This document shows, one piece after another, positions 39,779-49,775 of a stretch of DNA of 64,000 bases. This DNA comes from Janthinobacterium sp. TND4EL3. GTDB taxonomy: Bacteria > Pseudomonadota > Gammaproteobacteria > Burkholderiales > Burkholderiaceae_D. Location of the stretch: assembly GCF_900156175.1 (NCBI RefSeq), contig NZ_FTMV01000011.1, forward strand, positions 1 through 64,000, read 5' to 3'. The number at the start of each line of letters is the position of its first letter. Within the stretch, counting starts at the first letter, position 1. A program made the translations under genes and the position numbers. The notes below the pieces were generated by a model, which saw nothing but the letters and a program-made list of their open reading frames with translations, ran no database searches and had not been told where the DNA came from.

Positions 39779-40956
39779 GGCATGTCCTTGGCGCCATACA
39801 CTGCCTGGCACAGTTGCGTCACGAACGGCCCCGCCATGCCCTCCAATGCCGTATTCGTGAACGCCACCACGGAGAGCTCTTGTGCAGGATCAACAAACCA
39901 CGAGTGGCCATACGTGCCGCCCATGCGCCAGCTGCCCGCGGCTTCCGGCGTGGCAGCCGCAAGCGGGTCCGTCAAGACCGTGAACCCCAGGCCGAAGCCG
40001 CGTCCCGGCCAGAACGGCAGCTCGAAGCCGCCCGTCTGGTTTGCTCCCATCTGGCGCGCCAGCGCCGGCGGCAGCAGCGGCGCGCCGCCCAGGCGCAGGG
40101 TTTCCAGCAGGCGCATGAAGTCGGGTGCGGAGCCGACCATGCCGGCGCCGCCGGACGGATACGCGTGCGCGTCGCGCGCCCTTGCTGGCGACAAGGTAAA
40201 GCCGGCCATGCCGTCGAGAAACGGCAAATGGTCTTCCCCCTCGTCCAGCAAACGGCGCGGCCGGGCTTCTCCCGCCACGCGGTCCGCATACGCGACAGCC
40301 AGGCGCGCCGCGTCGGTGCTGATAAAACCCGTATCGCGCATGGCCAGCGGCGCCGTCACCAGCTGTGCCACGGCGTGCGCCAGCGGCAGATCGGTCACCG
40401 CTTCGATCACGGCGCCCAGCACGTCGGTGGCAATCGAATACGCCCAGCGCTCGCCCGGCACAAACGCGAGCGGCACCGTGGCCAGGCGGCGCAGGTTGTC
40501 TTCAAGGCTGACGGACGACGCATCCATGCCATCGGAGACGCCCGCCCGCGCATACGCGCCGCCCGGCGGCTGGAAAAAGCCGTAATCGAGGCCCGCCGTG
40601 TGCGTGAGCAGGTGGCGCACGGTGATCGCGGCCACCGTGCCGTCCGGCTGGCGCGGCGTGAAATACGGCAGCCAGCGCGCCACCGGGTCGTCCAGCCCCA
40701 GGCGCTTCTGCCCCACCAGCGCCAGCGCGGCCGTGGAGACGATGGGCTTGCTGACTGACGCCAGGCGGAAGACGGCGTCTTCCACCATGGGCGTGCCTGC
40801 CTCGCGGTCCAGGTGGCCGGCGGCGCGGCGATACACGTCCTGGCCGCCGTGGCGCACCAGCACCACGGCGCCCGCCAGGCGCTGCTGCTGCAGCACGGCA
40901 TCGAGCAAGGGGTCGATGCGGGCGGCCAAGGCCGCGGGAGAGAAGTTGTACATCAT
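39775..40956 (-). CDS. Serine hydrolase, beta-lactamase/EstB-like
   Basis: A 393-residue class-C-beta-lactamase-fold hydrolase. The nucleophile motif is S67-V-S-K70; the tyrosine motif reads YSIATDVLG, matching EstB-type esterases rather than the YxN of true beta-lactamases. There is no signal peptide, so a cytoplasmic esterase is more likely than antibiotic resistance. It is the first gene of a two-gene unit with the MFS exporter and is divergent from a LysR gene. The start at 40956 gives tandem Met codons. Confidence 0.85.
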   Translation of the reverse strand: MMYNFSPAALAARIDPLLDAVLQQQRLAGAVVLVRHGGQDVYRRAAGHLDREAGTPMVEDAVFRLASVSKPIVSTAALALVGQKRLGLDDPVARWLPYFTPRQPDGTVAAITVRHLLTHTAGLDYGFFQPPGGAYARAGVSDGMDASSVSLEDNLRRLATVPLAFVPGERWAYSIATDVLGAVIEAVTDLPLAHAVAQLVTAPLAMRDTGFISTDAARLAVAYADRVAGEARPRRLLDEGEDHLPFLDGMAGFTLSPARARDAHAYPSGGAGMVGSAPDFMRLLETLRLGGAPLLPPALARQMGANQTGGFELPFWPGRGFGLGFTVLTDPLAAATPEAAGSWRMGGTYGHSWFVDPAQELSVVAFTNTALEGMAGPFVTQLCQAVYGAKDMP

Positions 40957-41069
40957 GGCGTAGCCTTTCAAATGATCAGGCTGCCAAGGTAAGCCAGGCG
41001 CGACCAAAGAAAAACAGGCTATAGTTTCTGTCTGTGCGGACGTTGGCATCCGCAATCAAAAGGAAAACC

Positions 41070-41960
41070 ATGGATAACCTGGCGGGATTCACGGCCTTCG
41101 TGCAGGCGGCGGAGCTGCGCAGTTTTGTCGCGGCGGGCCGGGTGCTGGGCATTTCCGCCTCGGCCGTGGGCAAGAGCATCGCGCGGCTGGAAGAACGGCT
41201 GGGCGTGCGCCTGTTTCACCGCAGCACGCGCAGCATCGCGCTGACCAGCGAAGGCACCGTGTTTCTCGAACGCTGCCGGCGCATCCTGGGCGAGATCGAA
41301 GCGGCCGAACTGGAGTTATCGAACAGCAAGAGCGCGCCCCAGGGCCGCTTGCGCGTCAGCCTGCCGCAGGTCGGCAGCCTGCTCAATCCCGTGCTGGCCG
41401 CGTTCGCGCGCGCGTATCCGCAGGTGGAACTGGACCTCGATTTCAGCGACCGCCGCGTCGACGTGATCGAGGAGGGCTACGACGCCGTCGTGCGCGCGGG
41501 CGAAAGCGCCGACAGCCGCCTGATGAGCCGCCAGCTGGGCCAGTTCCAGCTGCGGCTGGTGGCCGCGCCCGCCTACCTGGCGCAGCATGGCACGCCCGGG
41601 CTGCCGGCCGACCTGGCCCGCCACACTTGTTTGCTGTACAAGTTCCCCAGCAGCGGCAAGGTCGAGGCCTGGCCCCTGCCCGAGTGGCCGGCCCTGCACG
41701 CGGCCGGCTTGCCGGTTGCACTCAACTGCAACAATGTCGACACCCTGCTGCACTTTGCCGAAAGCGGCCTGGGCATCGCCGCCCTGCCCGACTTTGCCGC
41801 GCGCGCGGCGCTGGACGCGGGCCGCCTGCAGCCCGTGCTCGACGCGCATCGCCGGCACGACGGCGCCTTGCGCATCCTGTGGCCCAGCAGCCGCCACCTG
41901 ACGCCAAAACTGCGCGCCTTCATCGACTTTCTCGCTGCCCACGTGTTTCCGCAGCGCTGA
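41070..41960 (+). CDS. LysR family transcriptional regulator
   Basis: A 296-residue regulator. The N-terminal winged helix (MDNLAGFTAFVQAAELRSF, ISASAVGKSIARLEERLGVRLFHR) is followed by a periplasmic-binding-like effector domain. It belongs to the CrgA/YafC/DsdC-like subgroup common in betaproteobacteria. The 113-base divergent gap to the serine hydrolase start should hold its operator. It likely controls the hydrolase-exporter pair. Confidence 0.9.
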   Translation: MDNLAGFTAFVQAAELRSFVAAGRVLGISASAVGKSIARLEERLGVRLFHRSTRSIALTSEGTVFLERCRRILGEIEAAELELSNSKSAPQGRLRVSLPQVGSLLNPVLAAFARAYPQVELDLDFSDRRVDVIEEGYDAVVRAGESADSRLMSRQLGQFQLRLVAAPAYLAQHGTPGLPADLARHTCLLYKFPSSGKVEAWPLPEWPALHAAGLPVALNCNNVDTLLHFAESGLGIAALPDFAARAALDAGRLQPVLDAHRRHDGALRILWPSSRHLTPKLRAFIDFLAAHVFPQR

Positions 41961-42166
41961 TGTTTGCTGCGCTTGCGCTCGTTGTTTCCATGCGACAACT
42001 TATTTCATTTGCCACCAGTTCTTGCGCTTTTAGCGGACTTGATACAAGTTTTTGTATTGCAGTGCGGAATTTTGAGGAACAATTACAGGCTGGCCACGCC
42101 TACGTATAAACCCGTAGCCACGGCCTGTCCTACGTTTCCTCACCACACCGCAATACGAAAGCAATC

Positions 42167-43873
42167 ATGTCACTCACACAATACAAAATCGGCACCCGGC
42201 TCGGGATCGGGTTTGCTGTCGTTCTCGGCCTGCTGGTGGCCGTCTTGCTCGTCGGCCTGTACTCGATGGGCCAACTGAGCGCGCGCACGCACGACATCGT
42301 GGCCGACAAGAACGTCAAGATGGCGGCCGCCAATACCATGAGCGACAACGTGCGCAACATTACCCTGGCGATCACCAGCGTGGTGGTGGCGCCGACGGAA
42401 GCGCTGGTGCAGGCGGAACTGGCGAAAATCGGTGAAGCGCGCAAGAAATACGGCGCCGCCAAGGAAACCTTGCAAAAGAAGATCTCGACGGACAAGGAAA
42501 CGGCACTGATGGCCGAACTGGATGCCGCCCTGAAATCGGGCGCGCCGCTGAACAACAAGGTCATCGAGCTGCGCAACGCGGGCCAGACGGAAGAAGCCAT
42601 CGCCTTCCTGACACAGCAGGCGGCGCCGAGCCTGAAGATCGTGCTGGGCGCGCTCGACAGCCTGGTCGCCTATGAAGCGCAGCAGGCGGCGCAGGCGGCG
42701 ACGGATGCCGAGACGCTGAGCGCGAACGCGCGCGCCTACATGATCATCTTGGGCAGCGTGGCCGTGCTGCTGGGCGCCTTCGTGGCCTGGATCATCACGC
42801 GCTCGATCACCCACCCCATCAATGCGGCCGTCAGCGTGGCCGAAACCGTGGCCTCGGGCGATTTGTCCTCGCACATCGTCGTCAATTCCAGCGATGAAAC
42901 GGGACGCCTGCTGGGCGCACTGAAAGCCATGAACACCAGCCTGCTGGGCGTGGTGGCGCAAGTGCGCCATGGCACGGACGCGATTTCCACGGCATCGAGC
43001 GAAATTGCCGCCGGCAACCTCGACCTGTCGTCCCGCACGGAAGAGCAAGCCAGCTCGCTGGAAGAGACGGCCTCGGCCATGGAAGAGCTGACCTCGACCG
43101 TGAAACAGAACGCGGACAATGCGCGCCAGGCGAACCAGCTGGCCAAAAGCGCGTCGGAAGTGGCCGTGCGCGGCGGCAGCATCGTCTCGCAAGTGGTCGA
43201 CACCATGGGCACCATCAACGAATCGTCGAAAAAAATCGTCGATATCATCGGCGTCATCGACGGCATTGCCTTCCAGACCAACATTTTGGCCCTGAATGCG
43301 GCCGTGGAAGCGGCGCGCGCGGGCGAACAGGGACGCGGCTTCGCCGTCGTCGCCACCGAGGTACGCAACCTCGCACACCGTTCGGCCTCGGCCGCCAAGG
43401 AAATCAAGGAACTGATCGCCGCCTCCGTCGCCAACGTGGACACGGGCTCGCGCCTCGTCAATGAAGCGGGCCAGACCATGGGCGATATCGTCGACAGCAT
43501 CGTGCGCGTGACCGACATCATGGGAGAGATCACCTCCGCCACGCACGAGCAGACCATCGGCATCGAACAGATCAACATGGCCATTGCCCAGATGGATGAA
43601 GTGACGCAGCAAAACGCGGCCCTCGTGGAAGAAGCGGCGGCCGCCTCGCAAAGCATGCAGGAACAGGCGGGCGAGCTGGCGCACGTGGTGGGATTCTTTA
43701 AAACCGGCAACCATGTCGCCAGCGCCGCCAAGCCGAGCCCGGTGCGCGCAGCACCGGCAGCGCCCGCCATCGCACGCCCCGCGGCCAGGCCCGCCCCTGT
43801 GCGCAAGGCCGTGGCCGCCGCGCCGGCGCGCCGTGGCAATGCGGCTGCCGAGAGCGAATGGGAAGAGTTTTAA
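42167..43873 (+). CDS. Methyl-accepting chemotaxis protein (4HB-like sensor, EWEEF tail)
   Basis: A 568-residue chemoreceptor. A first membrane helix (~12-32), a periplasmic helical domain, a second helix (~190-212) and a HAMP domain precede the conserved signalling hairpin. The tail is Ala/Pro-rich and ends SEWEEF, a likely CheR/CheB tether as in the receptor at 33413. It is a single-gene unit with a strong terminator 50 bases downstream. Ligand unknown. Confidence 0.93.
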   Translation: MSLTQYKIGTRLGIGFAVVLGLLVAVLLVGLYSMGQLSARTHDIVADKNVKMAAANTMSDNVRNITLAITSVVVAPTEALVQAELAKIGEARKKYGAAKETLQKKISTDKETALMAELDAALKSGAPLNNKVIELRNAGQTEEAIAFLTQQAAPSLKIVLGALDSLVAYEAQQAAQAATDAETLSANARAYMIILGSVAVLLGAFVAWIITRSITHPINAAVSVAETVASGDLSSHIVVNSSDETGRLLGALKAMNTSLLGVVAQVRHGTDAISTASSEIAAGNLDLSSRTEEQASSLEETASAMEELTSTVKQNADNARQANQLAKSASEVAVRGGSIVSQVVDTMGTINESSKKIVDIIGVIDGIAFQTNILALNAAVEAARAGEQGRGFAVVATEVRNLAHRSASAAKEIKELIAASVANVDTGSRLVNEAGQTMGDIVDSIVRVTDIMGEITSATHEQTIGIEQINMAIAQMDEVTQQNAALVEEAAAASQSMQEQAGELAHVVGFFKTGNHVASAAKPSPVRAAPAAPAIARPAARPAPVRKAVAAAPARRGNAAAESEWEEF

Positions 43874-43925
43874 TACATCAGTTTTAATACCAGAGTTTTA
43901 ACACCCGGCAATATCGGAACGAGGA

Positions 43926-43959
43926 AAGCCAGGCAGGAAGTTGCTGCCTGGCTTTTTTT
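43926..43959 (+). terminator. Rho-independent terminator after chemoreceptor
   Basis: An 11-bp perfect stem (AAGCCAGGCAG / CTGCCTGGCTT) with a 7-base loop is followed by a T-run. Confidence 0.93.
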
Positions 43960-44074
43960 CGTCCGTCATCGCCACTTTTTTTGCGGCAAAGCCCGCGCAA
44001 TAGGCGAAAGTGCAAAACATGCGCCGCGCATACGCTTTACAATCCTCGCTCGCTTTACAAAATAATTGGTCATC

Positions 44075-47000
44075 ATGAATCAGGCAGAACAGCAGCGCCT
44101 CCTGGCTATCCTGGAGTATTGGCACAAGATCGAATTCTTTATCCCGTTTGACCTGAATCAAATCACGGACGTTGAAGACCCGTCCACCGTGCTGCTACTG
44201 CAGCGTGCACAGCTGGCGCAATTGCCGCTGCAGTTCGCCACGCAATGGCAAGTGCCGTCCGACCGCGAGATCGACGGCTTTTCGCTGTTCCTCGGCGTCT
44301 TCGACAAGGCGGAAATCAACCAGGCCTGTCCGCCGGCCAACGGCCCGGAAAACCTGGCCGAAACAGAAAAAACAGAACTGCTGGGACGCTCGTGCTTTGC
44401 CCGCATCAATCTCAATGCGCTGGGCGAGCCGCAGTTCGACCCTGTCTCCGTGTCGACCTTGCCGTGGGCGCTGGGCCGCGCCCGCACGCCGGACTGGTCC
44501 GGCCTGAGCCTGGATGCCTTCAGCGACAGCCAGCTGGCGCTGCAGGACAGCCTGCGCAACTTCGCGGCCAGCCGCGTACCGCAGCAAGTAGCGGACGAGG
44601 CAGGCAATGTCTCGTCGCCCCTGTCCGGCATGGAAATCGCGGCCCTGGCCGACCTGCTCATCGACTGGGCCGGTTTCCGCCCGTCGGCTGGCCAGCCGCT
44701 GGCCGTGCTGGAAGTGCGCACGCGCAAGAAACGCGCCGCCAGCAATGGGGCCGATACGCTGGAGGCCAGCCAGAACCGCAGCCTGGACTTCGGCGACGCG
44801 GTGGAGCCGTCGATCGATATCCTCAACAGTTTTTACCTGGACGACCTGGAGCAGATCATCCGCGCCTTGCGCGGCGGCAAACTACCGGCCACCGTCGCCG
44901 CCTACCTGACGCCGCTGGCGCAGGACGAGCGCATCGACCTGTACAGCCCGGCCGGACGCCAGGCGCTGGCCGCCATGCTCAATCCGGCGAACATGAACCG
45001 CGGCCACTGGCTGGAAGACGCCAGCTACGCCATGAGCCTGATGCAGCAGTTCGCCATCCACGGCGCGCGCACGGGCTTGAGCGAGCGGGGCATCTTTTCC
45101 GTCAACGGCCCGCCCGGCACGGGCAAGACGACCTTGTTGCGCGAATTGTTCGCCGACAACATCGTGCGCCGCGCGGCCGTGCTGTCCTGCCTGGACCGCG
45201 CCGCCGACGCCTTCATCGGCAAGGTGGCCGTGGCCTTCGAAGGCGTGCGCGACCCGATCACCATCGCCCGCTTGCGCCCTGAACTGACGGGCTTTGAAAT
45301 GGTCGTCGCCTCGTCGAACAATGCGGCAGTGGAAAACATTTCCGGCGACCTCCCGAAACCTAAACAGCTGGGCAAGGAATGGGCGCGCACGCGTTACTTT
45401 GAAAGCGTGGCGCGCCGCGTGGTGGCCGACGGCAATGGCGCCAACCGCGCCTTGACCGAAACGGAAGCGCCGTGGGGCTTGATGTCCTGCGCGCTGGGCA
45501 ACAGCGCCAACCGCCGCCGCTTCGTCAGCAATTTCTATGACGACGACTGGGATAAAACGACGGCGCGCAAGACGCCGAACGCGCAGAACATCCGCCAGTG
45601 GCTGGCCAGCTACCAGGGCGTCAGCTTCGCCCAGGCGGCGCGCGAATTTCGCGAGACGGAACATGTGGTGGAAAAAGCCCTGGCCGAGCACGCCCAGTAC
45701 GCGGCCCTGTGGCAAGCCGTGGGCACGTGCACGGAAGCCGATTTCATCGCGGCGAGCCAGCAGGCGTTGATTACTGCCGAGCAAGAGATGGATGCGGCCA
45801 ACGGCGCCCTGTCCGGCGCACTGGCGCAGCAAGACACCTTGCTTGCCAGCAAGAAGGAATTGCTGGAAGAAGAGCGCCTGGTGGCGCTGACGCAGCCGGG
45901 CTTCTTTGCCCGCCTGTTCCGCACGGCCCCGGCGCGCGCCTACAAGGAGGCCGTCATCGCCAATGCCGAGGCGCAGCGCCAGGCGGCGCGCGACGTCTCC
46001 GCCATCAAGCTGCTGCTCAAGGGCGAACTGGAGCCGCGCTGCGAACGGGCACGCCATGGTCTGCACATCGCCCTGCGCACGGCGCAATCGCGCCAGCGCG
46101 AATGGGATGACAGCACGGAATTGCTGCGCCGCGCCCGCATGCGCTTTCCCACCATCATCGCGCCAGCCACCCTGGACGAGCTGGACGGCGACGCGCTGCA
46201 AATCGGCGGCCTGTGGCATGAACCGGCGCTGGCGCGCCTGCGCTCGCGCCTGTTCGCCAAGGCCCTGGCCCTGCACGAAGCGTGGCTGGCGGAAGTGGCA
46301 AAGAAGGGCGGCCCCGGCTTTGGCGGCAACTTGCTGGCCGTGTCGAAGTTGCTGAAAAACAAGCGCGCGTATGACCAGTCGCATATCGCCATGGTGTGGC
46401 ACAGCCTGTTCATGGTCGTGCCCGTCGTCTCGACCACGTTTGCCTCGTTCGCGCGCCAGTTCCAGGGCATGGGCCCCGAATCGCTGGGCTGGCTGTTCAT
46501 CGATGAAGCGGGCCAGGCCGTTCCCCAAGCGGCGCTGGGCAGCCTGTGGCGTGCCAAACGCGCCGTCGTCGTGGGCGACCCGCTGCAGATCGAACCCGTG
46601 TTCACGGTGCCGGGCCGCCTCGTGCAGACCCTGTCCGCCCTGTCGCCGCATACGCGCGATGGCAGTTACGCGCCGACTTCCGTGTCCGTGCAGACGCTGG
46701 CCGACAAGACCAACCGCCATGGCGCGCTGGTGGGCGCCGATAGCGCCCAGCCCCTGTGGATAGGCAGCCCGCTGCGCGTGCACCGCCGCTGCGTGGAACC
46801 GATGTTTTCGCTGGCCAACAGCATCGCCTACGAAGACAAGATGGTCTACGGGCTGGCCGAGCGCACGCCGCCGGCCGGCGCGCGCGGCCTGACGCGTGGC
46901 CCCAGCCGCTGGATCGACGCCGTCGGCCCCGTCAGCTACAAGCAGGTGGTGCCCGTGCAGCTCGATTTCGTGCTGGAAGTGTTGCTGAAACTCTACCGCC

Positions 47001-47413
47001 GCGACGGCAAGCTGCCGGACATGTATGTGATCACGCCGTTCAAGGCCGTGCGCAACGAATTGCGTTCGCGCATCGTCGACATGGACTGGGACCGCCGCCT
47101 CGGCTATGGCAAGGCACCGACGGCGCGCGAACTGCGCCAGTGGAGCAGCCAGATGGTGGGCACCGTGCACACCTTCCAGGGCAAGGAGCAAAGCGTGGTG
47201 ATGCTGGTCCTCGGTGCCGACGACAGCACGTCCGGCGCCGCGCAGTGGGCGGCGGCCACGCCGAATTTGCTCAACGTGGCCCTCACGCGCGCGCAGCATT
47301 ATGTGTACATCGTCGGCAACCCGCTGCTGTGGGGCCAGTTGCCGCATTTTGCGCCCGCCTGCGCGCAATTGCCGCATACGGGCATGCATGAGTTCCTGGT
47401 GGAGATGGGATAA
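44075..47413 (+). CDS. Large SF1 helicase, Dna2/Upf1-like (COG1112 type)
   Basis: A 1112-residue protein. An uncharacterised N-terminal ~330 residues precedes a superfamily-1 helicase: Walker A GPPGTGKTTLLREL (about residue 345), Walker B FIDEAGQAVPQ (about 806), motif V VGTVHTFQGKEQ and motif VI NVALTRAQHYVY (about 1067). The ~450 residues between Walker A and B contain a long Ala/Glu/Gln-rich coiled coil (about residues 560-690). Related helicases occur both as housekeeping orphan genes and in antiphage loci; no nuclease or toxin gene adjoins this one. The ATG at 44075 is chosen over a TTG three codons upstream. Confidence 0.85.
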   Translation: MNQAEQQRLLAILEYWHKIEFFIPFDLNQITDVEDPSTVLLLQRAQLAQLPLQFATQWQVPSDREIDGFSLFLGVFDKAEINQACPPANGPENLAETEKTELLGRSCFARINLNALGEPQFDPVSVSTLPWALGRARTPDWSGLSLDAFSDSQLALQDSLRNFAASRVPQQVADEAGNVSSPLSGMEIAALADLLIDWAGFRPSAGQPLAVLEVRTRKKRAASNGADTLEASQNRSLDFGDAVEPSIDILNSFYLDDLEQIIRALRGGKLPATVAAYLTPLAQDERIDLYSPAGRQALAAMLNPANMNRGHWLEDASYAMSLMQQFAIHGARTGLSERGIFSVNGPPGTGKTTLLRELFADNIVRRAAVLSCLDRAADAFIGKVAVAFEGVRDPITIARLRPELTGFEMVVASSNNAAVENISGDLPKPKQLGKEWARTRYFESVARRVVADGNGANRALTETEAPWGLMSCALGNSANRRRFVSNFYDDDWDKTTARKTPNAQNIRQWLASYQGVSFAQAAREFRETEHVVEKALAEHAQYAALWQAVGTCTEADFIAASQQALITAEQEMDAANGALSGALAQQDTLLASKKELLEEERLVALTQPGFFARLFRTAPARAYKEAVIANAEAQRQAARDVSAIKLLLKGELEPRCERARHGLHIALRTAQSRQREWDDSTELLRRARMRFPTIIAPATLDELDGDALQIGGLWHEPALARLRSRLFAKALALHEAWLAEVAKKGGPGFGGNLLAVSKLLKNKRAYDQSHIAMVWHSLFMVVPVVSTTFASFARQFQGMGPESLGWLFIDEAGQAVPQAALGSLWRAKRAVVVGDPLQIEPVFTVPGRLVQTLSALSPHTRDGSYAPTSVSVQTLADKTNRHGALVGADSAQPLWIGSPLRVHRRCVEPMFSLANSIAYEDKMVYGLAERTPPAGARGLTRGPSRWIDAVGPVSYKQVVPVQLDFVLEVLLKLYRRDGKLPDMYVITPFKAVRNELRSRIVDMDWDRRLGYGKAPTARELRQWSSQMVGTVHTFQGKEQSVVMLVLGADDSTSGAAQWAAATPNLLNVALTRAQHYVYIVGNPLLWGQLPHFAPACAQLPHTGMHEFLVEMG

Positions 47414-47428
47414 GGAGCATGTGGCCAT

Positions 47429-47525
47429 GTAGGTCGGATTAGCGGGGCAACGCCGCGCGTAATCCGACATCTGCGCTGCCGCCAACACTACGTCGGATTA
47501 CAGCCCTTGGCCTAATCCGACCTAC
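47429..47525. repeat. REP-like double hairpin (GTCGGATTA family)
   Basis: Outer arms GTAGGTCGGATTA (47429-47441) and TAATCCGACCTAC (47513-47525) are a perfect 13-bp inverted repeat. Inner copies GTAATCCGACA (47459-47469) and CGTCGGATTAC make two further hairpin arms. This GTCGGATTA palindromic family is common in intergenic DNA of many Proteobacteria. It sits between converging genes and its right arm encodes the final residues and stop of the sensor kinase. Confidence 0.85.
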
Positions 47526-48930
47526 GCTGCTGGAGCGGGAACATCAGGGTAAACGTCGTGGCGGCAGCGTCGGATGTGACCGTCGCGCTGCCGCCGTGCA
47601 ATTGCATGATGGCCGTGACGATGGCCAGCCCTAATCCTGTGGAGGCGGCCGAATCGCTGCGGGCCGGGTCGGCGCGATAAAACCGCTCGAACAGGTGGGG
47701 CAAGTGGCGCGCGGGGATGGCGGGGCCGAGGTTGCTCACGCTCAGTTCCACGCCCTCGTTCGTCGCGTGCGAACGCAACAGAATCGTGCTGCCGGGCGCC
47801 GCGTGGCGGATGGCGTTCGACAGCAAATTGCCCAGCGCGCGGCGCAGCAGTTGCGGCTCGGCCGTCACCGTGCCGCTGCCGTGGCAGGCCAGCGCCAGCT
47901 CGCGCTCTTCGGCCAGGCCTTCGAAGAAATCGGCCAGGCGCAAGAATTCGTCCTGCACGGGCAAGGCTTGCTTGATCAGGATCATCTCATCCTGCTGCGC
48001 GCGCGCCAGGAACAGCATGCTGTCGATCATGCGCGACAGCCGCTCCAGCTCTTCCACATTCGACGACACCAGCTGTTCATACTCGTGCGCGCTGCGCGGA
48101 CGGGCCAGCATGACCTGGCTTTGCCCCAGCAGATTGGTGACGGGCGTGCGGAATTCATGCGCGAGGTCGGCGGAAAACTGCGACAGCCGCGCGTATCCCT
48201 CCTGCAGCCGTGCCAGCATGGCGTTCAGGGCCTGGATCAGGGGCAGCAATTCCGTCGGCGCATCGCGCGCTTCCAGCTGCTGACCGAGCTTGCCGGGCCG
48301 CACGAGGGCCGCATGGGCGGCAATATTGCGCAGCGGCCGCAATCCCCGCAGCAGCATCACGCTGGCCAGCAGTGCCGCCACCAGCGCGCTGACGGCGACG
48401 GACACGACGATCTGCCAGCGGTAGGCGGCAAACATGGCCGTGCGGTCGCCGTAGACCCGAGCCACGAAAATATCGGCCATCTGCGCCGGCTCGCCGATGC
48501 GCGCGCTGGCCGCCACCACCCTGGCCGGATAGCCATCGCGGCTGCTCCAGCTGACGATATCGCTGGCCGTCACGGGCGCGTCGACGGCCACGGGAACAGC
48601 ATGCACGACGTTCTCGCCGTTCGGATTGACATCGATCAAACGCGTGCCATCGGCGCGCACGATGCGCACCAGGGAATTTTCCTGTCCGCTCATGGTGTCA
48701 CGGAAATACTGGGGCCGCTCGCGGATGATATCGAGCGTGCCCGCATTGCCGAGCAATTGCTGGATCTGCCGCAGTTTTCCCAGCAATAAGATGTCGTCGC
48801 GGCGCTCGATTTCCGCCACAAAGGAACGGTACAGATGCATGCCCAGGCCGGCCGAGACGAGCGCCACGATCAATACGAACACGAGCGTGACGCGCAGGGT
48901 CAGCGAGCGCCGCAGTTGTGCCAGCTTCAT
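47512..48930 (-). CDS. Sensor histidine kinase, CusS/HprS-like
   Basis: A 472-residue membrane kinase. First helix ~13-34, a periplasmic domain of ~130 residues, second helix ~165-190, HAMP, then the His-box [16 protein letters not shown] and ATPase boxes [10 protein letters not shown] and STGLGLAIV. It belongs to the CusS/CzcS/HprS group of heavy-metal or oxidant sensors. No cysteine or His cluster occurs in the periplasmic part; the only cysteine is cytoplasmic. It is coupled to the response regulator by an ATGA overlap. The last three codons derive from a REP element. Confidence 0.9.
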   Translation of the reverse strand: MKLAQLRRSLTLRVTLVFVLIVALVSAGLGMHLYRSFVAEIERRDDILLLGKLRQIQQLLGNAGTLDIIRERPQYFRDTMSGQENSLVRIVRADGTRLIDVNPNGENVVHAVPVAVDAPVTASDIVSWSSRDGYPARVVAASARIGEPAQMADIFVARVYGDRTAMFAAYRWQIVVSVAVSALVAALLASVMLLRGLRPLRNIAAHAALVRPGKLGQQLEARDAPTELLPLIQALNAMLARLQEGYARLSQFSADLAHEFRTPVTNLLGQSQVMLARPRSAHEYEQLVSSNVEELERLSRMIDSMLFLARAQQDEMILIKQALPVQDEFLRLADFFEGLAEERELALACHGSGTVTAEPQLLRRALGNLLSNAIRHAAPGSTILLRSHATNEGVELSVSNLGPAIPARHLPHLFERFYRADPARSDSAASTGLGLAIVTAIMQLHGGSATVTSDAAATTFTLMFPLQQRRSD

Positions 48931-49637
48931 TGAGCGGCGCCGCTGTCGGGAGCGCTGGGCGCGCGCAATTCGCAGACATAGCCCATGCCCCGCAAGGTGT
49001 GGATCAGCTTGGGTTCGAAGGGGTCGTCGAGCTTGCTGCGCAGGCGGCGGATGGCCGCATCGATGACGTTGGTGTCGCTCTCGAAATTGATGTCCCACAC
49101 TTGCGAGGCGATGATGGAGCGCGACAAGACCTCGCCCTGGCGCCGCGCCAATAAATGCAGCAAGCCGAATTCCTTGGCCGTCAGGGTGATGCGCTGGCCT
49201 TGCCGGCTGACCTTGCGTTTCATCACATCGATTTCCATGTCGCCGATGCGGATCACGTCGTCTTCGCGCGGCGGCCCGCGCCGCAGCAGGGTGCGGATGC
49301 GCGCCACCAGTTCGGCAAAGGCAAACGGTTTCACCAGATAGTCGTCGGCCCCCAGTTCCAGCCCTTTCACGCGGTCCTGCACTTCGTCACGCGCCGTCAG
49401 AAAAATCACGGGCACGTCCGCGCCGCCCTCCTGCAGCCGCAGCGCGCGCAGGACTTGCCAGCCATCCATGATGGGCAGCATCACGTCGAGCACGATCAAA
49501 TCGGGCGCGTCCGTGCTCGCCATGTGCAAGCCGTCGCGGCCATTGCGGGCCAGGCTCACCGTGAAGCCGGACTCGGCCAGGCCGCGCAGCAGATAGTCGC
49601 CCGTCTTCGGTTCGTCTTCAATGACCAGGATGCGCAT
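48927..49637 (-). CDS. OmpR-family response regulator, CusR/HprR-like
   Basis: A 236-residue regulator. The receiver domain has the phosphoacceptor D51 in LIVLDVMLP and acidic residues in VIEDEPKTG. The C-terminal winged helix ([39 protein letters not shown]) is OmpR/PhoB type. The sequence style is that of CusR, CopR and HprR. It is first in the operon, facing the HbpS-like and hydroxyisourate hydrolase genes across 138 bases, which it may control. Confidence 0.92.
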   Translation of the reverse strand: MRILVIEDEPKTGDYLLRGLAESGFTVSLARNGRDGLHMASTDAPDLIVLDVMLPIMDGWQVLRALRLQEGGADVPVIFLTARDEVQDRVKGLELGADDYLVKPFAFAELVARIRTLLRRGPPREDDVIRIGDMEIDVMKRKVSRQGQRITLTAKEFGLLHLLARRQGEVLSRSIIASQVWDINFESDTNVIDAAIRRLRSKLDDPFEPKLIHTLRGMGYVCELRAPSAPDSGAAQ

Positions 49638-49693
49638 GGCGGCTTTCTAAGGGAAATATACAAGCATTTTACGCCGCGCGCCCGGCGCTGCGG

Positions 49694-49709
49694 ATGATAA
49701 AAATGTCAT
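49694..49709. promoter_or_regulatory. Candidate response-regulator box in divergent gap
   Basis: ATGATAAAAATGTCAT contains an ATGA-N8-TCAT inverted repeat between the divergent regulator and HbpS-like genes. CusR/HprR sites are AT-rich imperfect palindromes of similar length. The match is loose. Confidence 0.3.
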
Positions 49710-49775
49710 GCGGCGATCATCTTCTCGTAGGGTAACACTGACCATACTGGCGCCACCTTATCAACGGACAGCCAC

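Noticed and set aside
39775-40956. True class C beta-lactamase (antibiotic resistance)
   Set aside because: No signal peptide and YSI instead of YxN; EstB-like esterase fits better.
44882-47488. 868-residue open frame antisense to the helicase
   Set aside because: The helicase frame has all motifs; the antisense product is compositionally biased and has no family.
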